IMG/VR virus record: IMGVR_UViG_3300009001_000087
Span: 1-24,754 of that record
From: a virus
Strand: one strand, 5' to 3'
Length of the DNA stretch: 24,754 nt
The notes under the pieces are model-generated. The model ran no database searches. It saw only the letters and a list, made by a program, of their open reading frames with translations, and had not been told where the DNA came from. Shown in pieces: positions 1 through 7,968 of the stretch (positions are counted from its first letter, which is position 1; each line of letters starts with the position of its first letter). The position numbers were made by a program, and so were the translations under genes.

Positions 1-514
1 ATAAATTTTCCCCAGCCCATCCAACCATATTTTTATATTGATCTTGTCCACCGACAGAATCATAAATAGCTTTTTGAGAATTATCTCTAATAGCTTCTTG
101 TCCTTGTATATATTGATCAACAATATCTTTAGGAATTCCAGCTTCATTTAATTTGCTATATGTTTCTTCAGTAAGACCGTTGTTTTCTGCATACTCCGTT
201 GCTAAAGCATCATAATCTATACCTGCATTTTCAACAACTTCTTTAGCTTGTTCCTCTTGTGGTTTTATTTCAAGAGTTTCTTTTTCTTCAGCAGGTTGTT
301 CTTCTGCTTCAGCTTCTTTAGGAGCATCTTCTTGTCTTGATTTAGTAAAACTTTTTTCTAATTCTCCATAAGCTTTTGCCATATCTTCAGGAGATTTAAA
401 TTTTTCAGGAAGCCATTCTGGTCTTTCTTGTTCTTCAGCTTTAACTTCCTCTTGTGAAATTTCTTCTGGTGCTTCAGAAGTCTGTTCATCTTCTTTTATA
501 ATATGTTCTGGCAT
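1..514 (-). CDS. Scaffolding protein, T7 gp9-like (partial, cut at window edge)
   Basis: The frame opens with ATG at 514 and runs off the left edge after about 171 codons, so the C-terminus is not seen. The product is very acidic and Glu/Gln rich (many EE, EEQ and KEE runs) and begins MPEHIIKEDEQ. A segment near residues 32-55 reads RPEWLPEKFKSPEDMAKAYGELEKSF, shortened here to its key part WLPEKFKSPEDMAKAY, which is typical of podovirus capsid assembly (scaffold) proteins. Scaffolds guide the major capsid protein into the procapsid and are then lost. Its place directly after the portal fits the T7 order 8-9-10; the capsid gene should follow outside the window. Identity rests on composition, the WLPEKF-type segment and position. 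Confidence 0.8.
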   Translation of the reverse strand, partial: MPEHIIKEDEQTSEAPEEISQEEVKAEEQERPEWLPEKFKSPEDMAKAYGELEKSFTKSRQEDAPKEAEAEEQPAEEKETLEIKPQEEQAKEVVENAGIDYDALATEYAENNGLTEETYSKLNEAGIPKDIVDQYIQGQEAIRDNSQKAIYDSVGGQDQYKNMVGWAGENL

Positions 515-516
515 TA

Positions 517-699
517 TTAAAACAGTTTGTTAGTGCCGAGCTTTACAGTATTTCCGCTGGCTAATTGATATTCTACACCTGTTTTTGCATTTTCAGCCCC
601 AGGCCATTTAGGTAAAGTTTTTTCTTTTTTCCCCTTTTTTTCTTTAGTAGGAGATAAAGAGACTTCATCTTCAAGGTTATCTAGTTTCATTTTTTCCAT
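517..699 (-). CDS. Small lysine-rich protein between portal and scaffold
   Basis: This 60-residue frame starts at ATG 699 with an AGGA ribosome binding site 6-7 bases upstream, 10 bases after the portal stop, and ends three bases before the scaffold start. A longer reading of the same frame reaches back into the portal gene but lacks a binding site, so I reject it. The N-terminal half is charged (MEKMKLDNLEDEV, then a KEKKGKKEK run); the C-terminal half reads GVEYQLASGNTVKLGTNKLF and looks like a small beta-rich fold. I do not recognise a family. Tight packing between portal and scaffold suggests a head-assembly or virion accessory role. Confidence 0.6.
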   Translation of the reverse strand: MEKMKLDNLEDEVSLSPTKEKKGKKEKTLPKWPGAENAKTGVEYQLASGNTVKLGTNKLF

Positions 700-709
700 A
701 ATATTCCTA

Positions 710-2245
710 TTATTGTTGTGTAGGAGCAGAATTCTTAGCGACTTCTCTAGCAACCCCAGGAGCAGATTGTTGGGCTGCATCCATCATTTGTTGTTGCATA
801 GCTTGTTGTTGCATCATCTGTTGCTCTTCTTGTATTTGTTCTTCACTTTTAATTAAACCATTCATATCAATACCATGACCAGTACCTAGGCGTTTTATAA
901 GATCACCAAATTCTACTCGTTGTATTGTTTCAGGATTAATTTGAGCAAGAGACATTACATCTTGTAAAAACCCTCTCAACTTGTTTAAATCATGCCCTCT
1001 TCCAAGTGCTTCTACACCAGTGATTATAACGGGCGTTACGTTTTCTTTAGGAAGCTTTGGAAGCTTGCGCTCTTTTGTTAATCTATCCATGATCTGATTT
1101 ACTAAAGGTAATTGTAATTCTTGAGATAGAACACTGTAAACACCACCAAGCGCACCTTCAATTTGTTCTTGAAGATATCTTATTTCAGTGGCTGTAACTC
1201 TTTCAGCGTCTCTTTGAACAGCTTCGTGTAATAGAAAAGCGTAACTTAATCTTTCTTCTATACGCCCTACAGCTTCCATTACAACTCGCATATCATTAAA
1301 TTTTTCTGTTTGCAAACTGTGTACATCATCAGGTGACCCTGTTATAACTGCACCGTTTTCAGCTGATGCCAAATCTTTTTTACGTGTTGTTGCATTAGGT
1401 TTGACTAAGAAAACTACTTTAGAACTTGCTGTTGCGCTTTCTACCATAGCTCTCATTAAGCCTTCTAATGATGTTAAATCACCTAAATATTCATCTACAA
1501 AAGACCTGCCATAAGATTCATGGTCAACACTTATCATTCTTAAATGTATCCACGGTAATAAATCTAAAGGATATTCTCCTTCAGATCCTTCTACTAACAC
1601 ACCACCTGCTTCTTGATGAACATAATATTTATCACCTGTTCTATATATACATGTATAAACATCAATATCATCAGTAGCTTCTAATTTATATTCAGGATGA
1701 TCTTCTGGTAAAGACTGTCTAGCTACAACTTCTTTTGTAATCATTTTTAATATTGATCCGTCAGGCGCACGTTGTACTACAAATTGATTTAAAGCAAAAA
1801 CTCTAACACCACCTTCAGGAGGAAAATATAAACATACATTACCTGATACAATTAAATGTTTTAAAGCTTCCCATATTGATGGTCTTAATGCTTTGTTTTC
1901 TATTTCTTTAGTAACGCTTCTTTCATATTCTGCTAATGATTTTTCTACTTCTGCTTTTACACCTGCTTGTTCAGACATTTCTCGTTCTGTTCCAGCGTCT
2001 AAACTTAATCTAAAAAACGGTTGATTTGGTGGTAGTAATAATAACAGTAATTTACTAGCTAAATTGTTTACTCCTCTAGCACCAACGGATTGGAATGGTT
2101 GATATAAATCATCATGTTTTCCAAACGCTTCTGAAGGTATAAGTGCAGGTAAAGTTAACTCAGAACAGTCTCTGGCTCTATCCAGATAAACCCTACGGTC
2201 TTCCGCCATTTTTGAATACTTTGCTGCTAATGATCCTGTTTGCAT
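710..2245 (-). CDS. Portal (head-tail connector) protein, T7 gp8-like
   Basis: The protein forms the dodecameric ring at the capsid vertex through which DNA enters and leaves and to which the tail attaches. At 511 residues it is close to T7 gp8 (536). The N-terminus has the family pattern of an early DCSELTLPALIP segment, then GVNNLASKLLLLLLPPNQPFF at about residues 57-77 (key part NNLASKLLLLLLPPN). The middle carries HESYGRSFVDEYLGDL and RDAERVTATEIRYLQEQIEG (near residues 245 and 350), also typical of these portals. The C-terminus ends in a Gln/Met-rich tail, common in marine podovirus portals. ATG at 2245 has AAAGG seven bases upstream. It follows the gp7.3-like gene and precedes the scaffold, as in T7. 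Confidence 0.95.
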   Translation of the reverse strand: MQTGSLAAKYSKMAEDRRVYLDRARDCSELTLPALIPSEAFGKHDDLYQPFQSVGARGVNNLASKLLLLLLPPNQPFFRLSLDAGTEREMSEQAGVKAEVEKSLAEYERSVTKEIENKALRPSIWEALKHLIVSGNVCLYFPPEGGVRVFALNQFVVQRAPDGSILKMITKEVVARQSLPEDHPEYKLEATDDIDVYTCIYRTGDKYYVHQEAGGVLVEGSEGEYPLDLLPWIHLRMISVDHESYGRSFVDEYLGDLTSLEGLMRAMVESATASSKVVFLVKPNATTRKKDLASAENGAVITGSPDDVHSLQTEKFNDMRVVMEAVGRIEERLSYAFLLHEAVQRDAERVTATEIRYLQEQIEGALGGVYSVLSQELQLPLVNQIMDRLTKERKLPKLPKENVTPVIITGVEALGRGHDLNKLRGFLQDVMSLAQINPETIQRVEFGDLIKRLGTGHGIDMNGLIKSEEQIQEEQQMMQQQAMQQQMMDAAQQSAPGVAREVAKNSAPTQQ

Positions 2246-2255
2246 AACTAAACCT

Positions 2256-2444
2256 TTAAGTTGGAATATTTAATCCAGAAGTATTGCCTGTACCACCTAT
2301 AGACATATCTGTACGTAATGCTTGTTTACCTTTTCTTGGTTTTGGGTCTTCTGGTGTATACGTTTTGTCTACCATTTTTGGTGGTTTGACGGGTTCAGGT
2401 GCTGGAGGTGGGGGCGGGGGACTGCTTTTACTAGCCATACACAT
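2256..2444 (-). CDS. Small virion protein resembling T7 gp7.3
   Basis: The product has 62 residues. The N-terminus is low in complexity, with a run of six prolines at about residues 9-14. The C-terminus is basic and glycine rich (PRKGKQALRTDMSIGG, then GNTSGLNI). T7 gp7.3, a small tail-assembly protein, ends in a very similar way (basic GGKKSLSVA followed by SGGGINI) and also lies just upstream of the portal gene. I infer the same role from the shared tail and position, not from a full-length match. ATG 2444 has TTTAGGAG at good distance; a second Met at 2438 is less well placed. The stop of the gene before lies three bases upstream. Confidence 0.6.
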   Translation of the reverse strand: MCMASKSSPPPPPPAPEPVKPPKMVDKTYTPEDPKPRKGKQALRTDMSIGGTGNTSGLNIPT

Positions 2445-2447
2445 AGT

Positions 2448-2645
2448 TTATTCTCCTAAAATGTTGTTGTGAGAACGGTCTAAAAGCTCTTTTAACCAGT
2501 TTACCACTGATCTTTGCCCAGCTTTGAACCAAATCTCTTTCGTTTCCATTGATAAATCCGCACATTTTTCAGGAAAAGTTTCATCTAAAAGTTTAATTGT
2601 TTCTTCTGCGGAAATAGGTAAAGTAATATCTTGAGGTTCTTTCAT
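2448..2645 (-). CDS. Hypothetical protein, first gene of the virion module
   Basis: The product has 65 residues and begins MKEPQDITLPISAEETIKLLDETFP. It looks mostly helical and charged, with a central segment ETKEIWFKAGQRSVVNWLKELL (key part WFKAGQRSVVNWLKELL) that should form an amphipathic helix. No membrane segment, signal or catalytic motif is visible and I do not recognise a family. It is the first gene after the RNR terminator and after a candidate phage promoter, and its stop lies just before the gp7.3-like gene. It is therefore probably the leading gene of the late transcript. AAAGG precedes the ATG by about six bases. Confidence 0.65.
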   Translation of the reverse strand: MKEPQDITLPISAEETIKLLDETFPEKCADLSMETKEIWFKAGQRSVVNWLKELLDRSHNNILGE

Positions 2646-2651
2646 GTTTTA

Positions 2652-2674
2652 ACCTTTCTAAATGAATATTTAAG
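2652..2674 (-). promoter_or_regulatory. Candidate phage RNA polymerase promoter before the virion module
   Basis: The minus strand reads TTAAATATTCATTTAGAAAGG just after the RNR terminator and just before the head genes. Two other copies of the core TTWAATATTCATT occur at 19242-19262 and 11182-11196. The CATT-TAG-AAAGG end can be laid over the CACTATAGGGAGA end of the T7 promoter. Position, repetition and resemblance support it; there is no start-site data. Confidence 0.5.
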
Positions 2675-2712
2675 AAAAAAAAGCCCTGCAAACACAAGGA
2701 ATGCAAGGCTTT
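2674..2712 (-). terminator. Rho-independent terminator after the RNR gene
   Basis: On the minus strand an 11-bp stem (AAAGCCTTGCA against TGCAGGGCTTT, one G.U pair; plus-strand arms 2702-2712 and 2680-2690) with an 11-base loop is followed by eight T. It sits 10 bases after the RNR stop and separates the replication genes from the virion genes, a role like the T7 Tphi terminator although placed earlier. Confidence 0.85.
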
Positions 2713-2721
2713 ATGAATTTA

Positions 2722-4701
2722 TTATTTTATTGGACATGCTCCAGTAGCACACTCGTCTTCAATTATTTCATCAAACGAGTTAGCACCACTTAAATCACCT
2801 ACTGTTTTTAAAGATTTTACATAAGAATCATATTTTTCTTTTGTGACTACTTCTTGAGGCAGGTATAGATACCCTAAATCTTCAGCAGATTTACTAGGGT
2901 CATTACGATATATAAAAGAAACACCCACATAATATTCCCAATTGTCTAAAATCCACGCAACAATATCGTCTACTTCCGAAGCATCATAGCTAATAGTAAC
3001 ACTGCAATTATGTTTATCGACATAATTTTTCATAATCCATTTATATCTTTCTAATTGTTCTATAGCTGTTTCAATGTTTATTTCTTTTCCATCAACATTA
3101 TCAAACTCTACGTTATCATATTTAACTGGAAAACAAATTAATGTTGCATCAGGGTCATTTGGATTGTCAAAAACTTTATAACCTGCTTGTCTTAAAATAG
3201 ATGTTAAAGGGTCATGCTTAGAAAAGTTAATGTTATTAAAGATATATTTACCTAACGGTTTATGCACACCTTCAGTACAATCCATAATTTTAGACAAAGT
3301 TCCTGAAGGTTTTACAGTTGTAACCGCTTTACTTCTAGGTAATCCCAGCTCATCTGCCATGCTATCACAACCTCTGTATGCTTCATCTTTTACTTTTTGT
3401 AACATTCCGTCATTATATAAGTGTTGCCAACCTACAATTCCAGTTAGTCCTACACCACATAATCTTAAAAATTCATTAAGCTCGTGCCATGATGCTTGAA
3501 GGATTCCGTCATTAAGATCTACGCATGTTTGTCTATAATTAGCTCGTCCTACTAAATACATTGCTTTTAATAAACCATCAAAATCATCATTAAATTTACT
3601 AAGACAAACCTCAGAGAGGTTACAAGGGCTTCTATTACCTAGGGCTATTTCAGCACATGGGTTTACACCTTTCCACCATTCAGCTCTTTTCTGTGCTGTT
3701 TCCATATTAATAAACCCAGGTTCAGATCCCCCAGATTCTTGCATTAATTTAAATATATAATGTAACTCAGCTTTACTTGGCTTTTCTTTAAAAACTAAAC
3801 TGTTGTTAGATTGCGCTCTTTGTGGGTTGTTTACCCAAAATTCTTTTTTTGCTGTTGAGAATTCTTCCCATTGTGTTGTTCCGAATTCATGCAAACAGAT
3901 TTCAGCAGAACGGCGAGAGGATAATATTGTGCCACACCAATTGATGATGTCGAGAAGATCGATTTTTGATAATAATCTTCCCGCTTTTTTGTTGAGGATT
4001 TCAGCGATGGCAGGAAAAGCCCGTGATATTGCATCATCCCCTGAGGAAATCCATCCGTATCCTTTAAGTCTTTTTCCTGCTGGTCTAATTTCTGAGAAAT
4101 CCAAAACCAATGTATCTGCGGGGTATTTACCTGCGAGCATTTTTCCCAAAGCTTTTGCCCAACTTTCCGCAGAATCTCCAATTTTAATTGTCCAAATACC
4201 GTCTTCATACCACTCATAATTAAACGGTTTACCTTTATGTTCTTTTTCAGGAAGCTCATGTCTTTTACTCCTTATTATTTTAATTTGCATAGGATTAGTA
4301 AAGCCATTTAAAATTCCAGTAACAGCTTTAAAACCAACACCTGCGCCTTGCATTAGTAACCACAAAGCATCAACAGCGTCATGCACAGTAGCAATTTCTA
4401 AAAATGTACAATTAAATTGTGATGCTTCTCTTTCACGGGCTATGCGAGTACCCCCTAACCAAAGAGTTCTACCTGAAGTACAAACTTTTCTATCTATCAT
4501 TAATTCTCTTAAATCATCAAGCTCAAATTCTTGATCTTGTGAGAGATCTTTATGACCAATAGCTCGACTCCATAACCAGCGTTGGTGTTCTATTACTCTA
4601 TCTACTGTTTGTTCCCATGTTTCAAAAACTGTTCCTTCTTCATTGAGGGGTCTATTGTAAGTTCGTCTTGTGACAACTGATGCACGAGTGGATATATTCA
4701 T
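2722..4701 (-). CDS. Ribonucleotide reductase, class II monomeric (B12-dependent, RTPR-like)
   Basis: The enzyme reduces ribonucleotides to deoxyribonucleotides to feed phage DNA synthesis. The 659 residues show the whole catalytic set of the adenosylcobalamin-dependent monomeric enzyme. NPCAE at residues 347-351 supplies Asn347, the thiyl Cys349 and Glu351. Cys360 follows eleven residues on, the spacing of Cys408 and Cys419 in the Lactobacillus enzyme. The other active-site cysteine is Cys98 in SQFNCTFLE. The C-terminal pair Cys651 and Cys656 in DECATGACPIK matches the regenerating pair of that enzyme in spacing. GAGVGFKAV lies near residue 119 and VKPSGTLSKI in the second half. No small subunit is needed for this class. 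The ATG abuts the DUF3310 stop, so the two genes are likely co-translated. A terminator follows. Confidence 0.9.
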   Translation of the reverse strand: MNISTRASVVTRRTYNRPLNEEGTVFETWEQTVDRVIEHQRWLWSRAIGHKDLSQDQEFELDDLRELMIDRKVCTSGRTLWLGGTRIAREREASQFNCTFLEIATVHDAVDALWLLMQGAGVGFKAVTGILNGFTNPMQIKIIRSKRHELPEKEHKGKPFNYEWYEDGIWTIKIGDSAESWAKALGKMLAGKYPADTLVLDFSEIRPAGKRLKGYGWISSGDDAISRAFPAIAEILNKKAGRLLSKIDLLDIINWCGTILSSRRSAEICLHEFGTTQWEEFSTAKKEFWVNNPQRAQSNNSLVFKEKPSKAELHYIFKLMQESGGSEPGFINMETAQKRAEWWKGVNPCAEIALGNRSPCNLSEVCLSKFNDDFDGLLKAMYLVGRANYRQTCVDLNDGILQASWHELNEFLRLCGVGLTGIVGWQHLYNDGMLQKVKDEAYRGCDSMADELGLPRSKAVTTVKPSGTLSKIMDCTEGVHKPLGKYIFNNINFSKHDPLTSILRQAGYKVFDNPNDPDATLICFPVKYDNVEFDNVDGKEINIETAIEQLERYKWIMKNYVDKHNCSVTISYDASEVDDIVAWILDNWEYYVGVSFIYRNDPSKSAEDLGYLYLPQEVVTKEKYDSYVKSLKTVGDLSGANSFDEIIEDECATGACPIK

Positions 4702-5037
4702 TTATAGTTCTACCTTTCCATTTAATTGATTAATTCTCATTTCTGCATAACGTATTACTTTTTTTAAATCTATAATTTCCGATTCAGATTCTGTTTGATC
4801 ATCATACGTTTTGTATCCAGCTCGTGTTGCATACTTAATTATATTGCCACGCCAAAATTCCATACCATTACGCATAATAAAACTAATTGGTTGAATAGGG
4901 TATCTAGTATAATGACTAGGTCTTTCAACAATGTCTTCTGTTTCTAAAAACAAATCTAAATTTTTTTTTGGTTCTTCTCTTCTTTTTCTTGCCATGTATT
5001 CCTCATGGCTTTCTTGTACTGATGCACTACTAATCAT
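4702..5037 (-). CDS. DUF3310 protein (related to the T7 gp1.7 family)
   Basis: The product has 111 residues from ATG 5037, which I prefer over an upstream ATG at 5049. GGAG lies six bases before 5037, and that ATG overlaps the exonuclease stop in an ATGA arrangement. The core VERPSHYTRYPIQPISFI followed by GNIIKYATRAGYK and EIIDLKKVIRYAEMRI is the DUF3310 pattern (about residues 38-105). T7 gp1.7, a nucleotide kinase, carries such a domain, so a role in nucleotide supply is possible, and the RNR gene follows directly. The N-terminal 35 residues are charged and probably flexible. Enzyme activity cannot be read from the sequence. Confidence 0.8.
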   Translation of the reverse strand: MISSASVQESHEEYMARKRREEPKKNLDLFLETEDIVERPSHYTRYPIQPISFIMRNGMEFWRGNIIKYATRAGYKTYDDQTESESEIIDLKKVIRYAEMRINQLNGKVEL

Positions 5038-5753
5038 TTTATTCTCCATAGTTTTATTTTATTGTTAACGTAATTTTCTGCTCTTAATATCTTAGCCATA
5101 CTAGCTTGAATAAAAGCATCATTTTCTGTTAGTCCTGCGTACTCATATGCTTTTACTACTTTGTCCCAAGTAGGCTCATCTCCTAAGATTTTCTCTGCTT
5201 TTTTGATACCAACACCTGGGCAACCAGAATACCCATCGACAGTGTCACCCATTAATGATTGTAATAAATGCCATGTGTCTGCTTCTTTTTTAGAAATCTT
5301 TATTATTGTTTCACCATCCACAGATAATTTTCCTGGGATCTGGCGTAGGTCTTTATCTATACTAACAATCACTCTTTCATACTGGTACTTTTGTGTAGCT
5401 AAGATACCTAACACATCGTCCGCTTCAAGATGTGACCATGTTTCTGTCACGTAGTTTTTACGTGCATGGTCTTTTATACTATTTAGTAAGAAAGGCTTGC
5501 GTTTATTTTTTCTATTAGCTTTATAATTTTTATATAATTTTTTTCTAAAATTCTTTTTGTCTGAAAAAACAATACGAATGAAAGTGGCTTTTAAACTTTT
5601 ATGTAAAAAATCAATTTCATTATCAAACATAATAGCAGCTTTTTTTGCATCACCATGTAATGTCCATAGATCATCACCCCAATCAATTGGTTCTTCGCAT
5701 TGAGATGCTATTTTGTATGCAGTAATGTCTCCATCAATAATTAATTCACGCAC
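5034..5753 (-). CDS. 5'-3' exonuclease, T7 gp6-like (FEN/PIN family)
   Basis: The exonuclease degrades DNA from 5' ends, removes RNA primers, and in T7 also breaks down host DNA and aids recombination. Metal-binding acidic residues are seen at DGD (residues 7-9), in HLEADDVLGI near 107-116, in VSIDKDLRQIPG near 130-140, and in the GDTVDGYSGCPGVGIKKAEKIL helix-hairpin-helix region (key part GDTVDGYSG, near 168). At 239 residues it is shorter than T7 gp6 (300) but has the full set of family motifs. The start is GTG at 5753, with AGGAG six bases upstream. It overlaps the stop of the HNH-type gene by eight bases and is followed by DUF3310 in an ATGA overlap. Confidence 0.9.
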   Translation of the reverse strand: MRELIIDGDITAYKIASQCEEPIDWGDDLWTLHGDAKKAAIMFDNEIDFLHKSLKATFIRIVFSDKKNFRKKLYKNYKANRKNKRKPFLLNSIKDHARKNYVTETWSHLEADDVLGILATQKYQYERVIVSIDKDLRQIPGKLSVDGETIIKISKKEADTWHLLQSLMGDTVDGYSGCPGVGIKKAEKILGDEPTWDKVVKAYEYAGLTENDAFIQASMAKILRAENYVNNKIKLWRIK

Positions 5754-6090
5754 TCTCTTCTCCTTTTATTTTTTCTAAAAACACAACTAAAGATTTTAAC
5801 TCTTTTAAACTTGCAGAGTTTTTCATTGTGTTAGCTTTCATGCTAACAATTAAAACATTAGATTTTATGTAACCAATATTACTATCTAATCGTTCAAAAC
5901 TTGGGGAATTCATGGTTACTTTACCATGCACCCAATAATCGAGTTTGATGCCAAGCACTGGACAATGTGTAGGAAAATATAAATCTTTAAAACGTAGCTT
6001 AAAAACAATATTTTTTTTCTTAGCATGATATTGTTTAGTTTTATAAATCTGCCATTTTCTTTTAGTGAGTTTCCGCCCAGTTTGCGCCAC
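5746..6090 (-). CDS. HNH / endonuclease VII-like nuclease
   Basis: The 114-residue product begins with a basic segment (GRKLTKRKWQIYKTKQYHAKKK). It then has FPTHCPVLGIKLDYW (near 40-54) and SPSFERLDSNIGYIKSNV with VSMKANTMK (near 63-90). The order H-C-P-hydrophobic, then S.ER.D...GY...N, then S..AN..K is that of a widespread group of small HNH-type phage endonucleases. The likely start is GTG 6090, inside the end of the DNA polymerase gene, with GGAG nine bases upstream; no nearer Met exists. It sits between polymerase and exonuclease in the same transcript. It could be a homing-type nuclease or part of recombination and packaging; the sequence does not decide. Another reading frame at 5916-6098 shares the region but looks like a shadow. 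Confidence 0.65.
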   Translation of the reverse strand: MAQTGRKLTKRKWQIYKTKQYHAKKKNIVFKLRFKDLYFPTHCPVLGIKLDYWVHGKVTMNSPSFERLDSNIGYIKSNVLIVSMKANTMKNSASLKELKSLVVFLEKIKGEESA

Positions 6091-7780
6091 TGTTCCATTC
6101 TCCAGTTAATTTTATTCTTAAATTAAAATGCTCACCAGTCTTACGAATAGCGTCAACTACTGTTTTACCCGCCATCTCAACATGTTCTTTTCTTACATCA
6201 AGCTGAACTTCATCATGTATCCATGCTACTTGTTTTGCATCTATGTTATTTTTAATTAAATCTTCTTGTAAAATAACTAGCCATTGTTTACACACCACTG
6301 CGCCAGCACTTTGTAGCAGACTGTTTAAAGCTGAATGTTGTGACCGTACTTTTATTCTGCCACCATCTAAAGTTTTTAAGTAACCTCTTTGTGAAGCTCT
6401 TTGTACTGATTTTATTAACTGGTCTAACGCAGGTAAATTTTCTAAAAATTCTGTCTTAATTTTAGCACCATATTTGTGACCTTGCCCTAATATTTCAGCA
6501 ATCTTTTTTGTACTAGCTCCATATAAAAAAGCATAAATAAATCTTTTAGACTCATCTCTCGTTGCTAACCCAGCAGCTTTTTGATTAGTAGTGTGAATAT
6601 CACCTGAGTCTAACTCTTTTGCATAAAGACCATTATCATACGGAAATAAATAATGAGACAACAATGCTAGTTCTAGGCTAGAAATATCTACACCCACCAA
6701 AACATTACCTTCAGAAGGCTGAAAAAGTTCCCTACATTTTTTTCCATGAGGTTTATTATTTGCAGGAACTTGTCCTATGTTTGGATGATTATGACTAGCT
6801 CTTCTAGTAACAGTACCTAAAGTGTTAACATGCCCATGAATGCGTCCTTCTTTTTCATGCTTTAACCATGCTTGACTACCTTCTGAAATTTGTCCTAATC
6901 GTTTTTGCAACATGTAAAATTCAACAAGTAACTGTGCTTCAGGATAATCTAATTCAGATAATACTTGTTCATCTACTTTTGGTTTTCCATCTGCCGTAAA
7001 TATTTTAGGTTTCCAACCACGCTTTGCTTTTAGTCTATTAGCTACATGATCTCTACTCGCTGGATTAAACTCTATCTTTTTGACTTTAAATGTTTCAACA
7101 CCTTTAACATAACCTCTAGCTTTGTTATTTACTTTAGGAGTAAAAGGAGTTTTTATTTCCCAATCCGAAAAAGCAACTTTAAGTAATCGTTTTAATTGTT
7201 CTCTTTTATCACTAAGTTCCGAAACTAATAACTGTGCATTATGTTTATCAAAAGCAAATCCTCTTTCTTGTTGTTCAAAACATAACTGTGCAACCTTATG
7301 CTCTAAATCAATTGCTTGTTGTGAATAATTTTCTGATATTAATTTCTCGTATAATTTTTTAGTAACCGCTACATCTTGCCTACAGTATTCAATCATTTCA
7401 TCTGTTAGTTCTTCAAACCCCGCAGTAAAATCTGTTTTATAATTACCAATACGATGCCCCCACGCTTCAAGGCTGTGTCTTCCTATAAGTTTTGTCGGAA
7501 AATTTTTTCGAGCAAAATCAGAGTCTTTAATATCACCGTGAATTAATCTTGATAGAACTAAAGTATCTATTATTTTCTTTGGTTTAAAAAACGGAAAGAA
7601 TAAATTTATAACGGGGATGTCATATCCTATAATGTTATGACCTATTATTACATCGGCGTTATTTAATATTTCAACAGCTTCATCTATATCAGTATAAACT
7701 TTGTCGTTGATTCCTATGCAATGAATTTTTGTTACATTCTCTAAAAAATCATTTGCTTCTATATCAAACACACAAATCAA
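6062..7780 (-). CDS. DNA polymerase, family A, T7 gp5-like
   Basis: This is the replicative polymerase. The N-terminal 3'-5' proofreading domain is intact: DIEAN (Asp6, Glu8), GHNIIGYDIPV near residue 48, and EYCRQDVAVTKKLY near 130. The polymerase domain has motif A (VGVDISSLELAL, near 360), motif B (DESKRFIYAFLYGAS, near 405) and motif C (WIHDEV, His522-Asp523-Glu524). At 572 residues it is shorter than T7 gp5 (704); I did not look for the thioredoxin-binding loop in detail, so whether a host factor is needed stays open. The start is a TTG at 7780 in a TTGA overlap with the stop of the gene before and with AAGG about ten bases upstream, a weak but plausible initiation site. Confidence 0.95.
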   Translation of the reverse strand: MICVFDIEANDFLENVTKIHCIGINDKVYTDIDEAVEILNNADVIIGHNIIGYDIPVINLFFPFFKPKKIIDTLVLSRLIHGDIKDSDFARKNFPTKLIGRHSLEAWGHRIGNYKTDFTAGFEELTDEMIEYCRQDVAVTKKLYEKLISENYSQQAIDLEHKVAQLCFEQQERGFAFDKHNAQLLVSELSDKREQLKRLLKVAFSDWEIKTPFTPKVNNKARGYVKGVETFKVKKIEFNPASRDHVANRLKAKRGWKPKIFTADGKPKVDEQVLSELDYPEAQLLVEFYMLQKRLGQISEGSQAWLKHEKEGRIHGHVNTLGTVTRRASHNHPNIGQVPANNKPHGKKCRELFQPSEGNVLVGVDISSLELALLSHYLFPYDNGLYAKELDSGDIHTTNQKAAGLATRDESKRFIYAFLYGASTKKIAEILGQGHKYGAKIKTEFLENLPALDQLIKSVQRASQRGYLKTLDGGRIKVRSQHSALNSLLQSAGAVVCKQWLVILQEDLIKNNIDAKQVAWIHDEVQLDVRKEHVEMAGKTVVDAIRKTGEHFNLRIKLTGEWNSGANWAETH

Positions 7781-7968
7781 TGGAGAGTTACCTTTTCAAC
7801 TACAATGCGTTTGGCTTCAGGAAAATCACACAACATTCCTTCTATAAGATCTTCTAGTATATCTAATGAATCATCATCGCTGACATGTAGCGTGTAAATA
7901 AGATCCTCATCTTCTTCAACTTTCTTTATTGCGCCCATAAGTATTTTAACTAAACTAGTAGTTTTCAT
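7777..7968 (-). CDS. Small acidic protein between primase-helicase and DNA polymerase
   Basis: The product has 63 residues from ATG 7968, chosen because AGGAG lies seven bases upstream; an in-frame TTG two codons earlier is less likely. After MKTTSLVKILMGAIKK the protein is strongly acidic (VEEDEDL, SDDDSLDILEDLIEGML) and ends AKRIVVEKVTLH. No known domain is recognised. Its start overlaps the primase-helicase stop and its stop overlaps the polymerase start, so it is translated with the replication proteins. A small acidic partner of the replication complex is possible, but that is only inference from position. Confidence 0.6.
   Translation of the reverse strand: MKTTSLVKILMGAIKKVEEDEDLIYTLHVSDDDSLDILEDLIEGMLCDFPEAKRIVVEKVTLH

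Noticed and set aside
700-780. Upstream extension of the small gene between portal and scaffold
   Set aside because: It lies inside the portal coding sequence, and the ATG at 699 has the only suitable binding site.
2401-2425. Run of G-rich sequence
   Set aside because: It encodes the proline run of the gp7.3-like protein, so no separate repeat is needed to explain it.
3831-4259. A 142-codon minus-strand frame inside the RNR gene
   Set aside because: It is a shadow: the RNR frame here has all conserved motifs, and this frame has no binding site or family signature.
4686-4694. TATCCACTC at the start of the RNR gene
   Set aside because: It is part of codons 3-6 of RNR and lacks the (A/G)GCG end; it may be chance. 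A similar copy at 13733-13741 is inside the 49-codon ORF.
5916-6098. A 60-codon minus-strand frame over the HNH-type gene, starting at ATG 6098
   Set aside because: GGAG is only one to two bases before that ATG and the product shows no family features, while the other frame has the nuclease pattern.
7615-7645. CATTATAGGA on the minus strand, close to the T7 promoter
   Set aside because: It encodes the conserved NIIGYD exonuclease motif of DNA polymerase, and the upstream bases do not match the other three copies.
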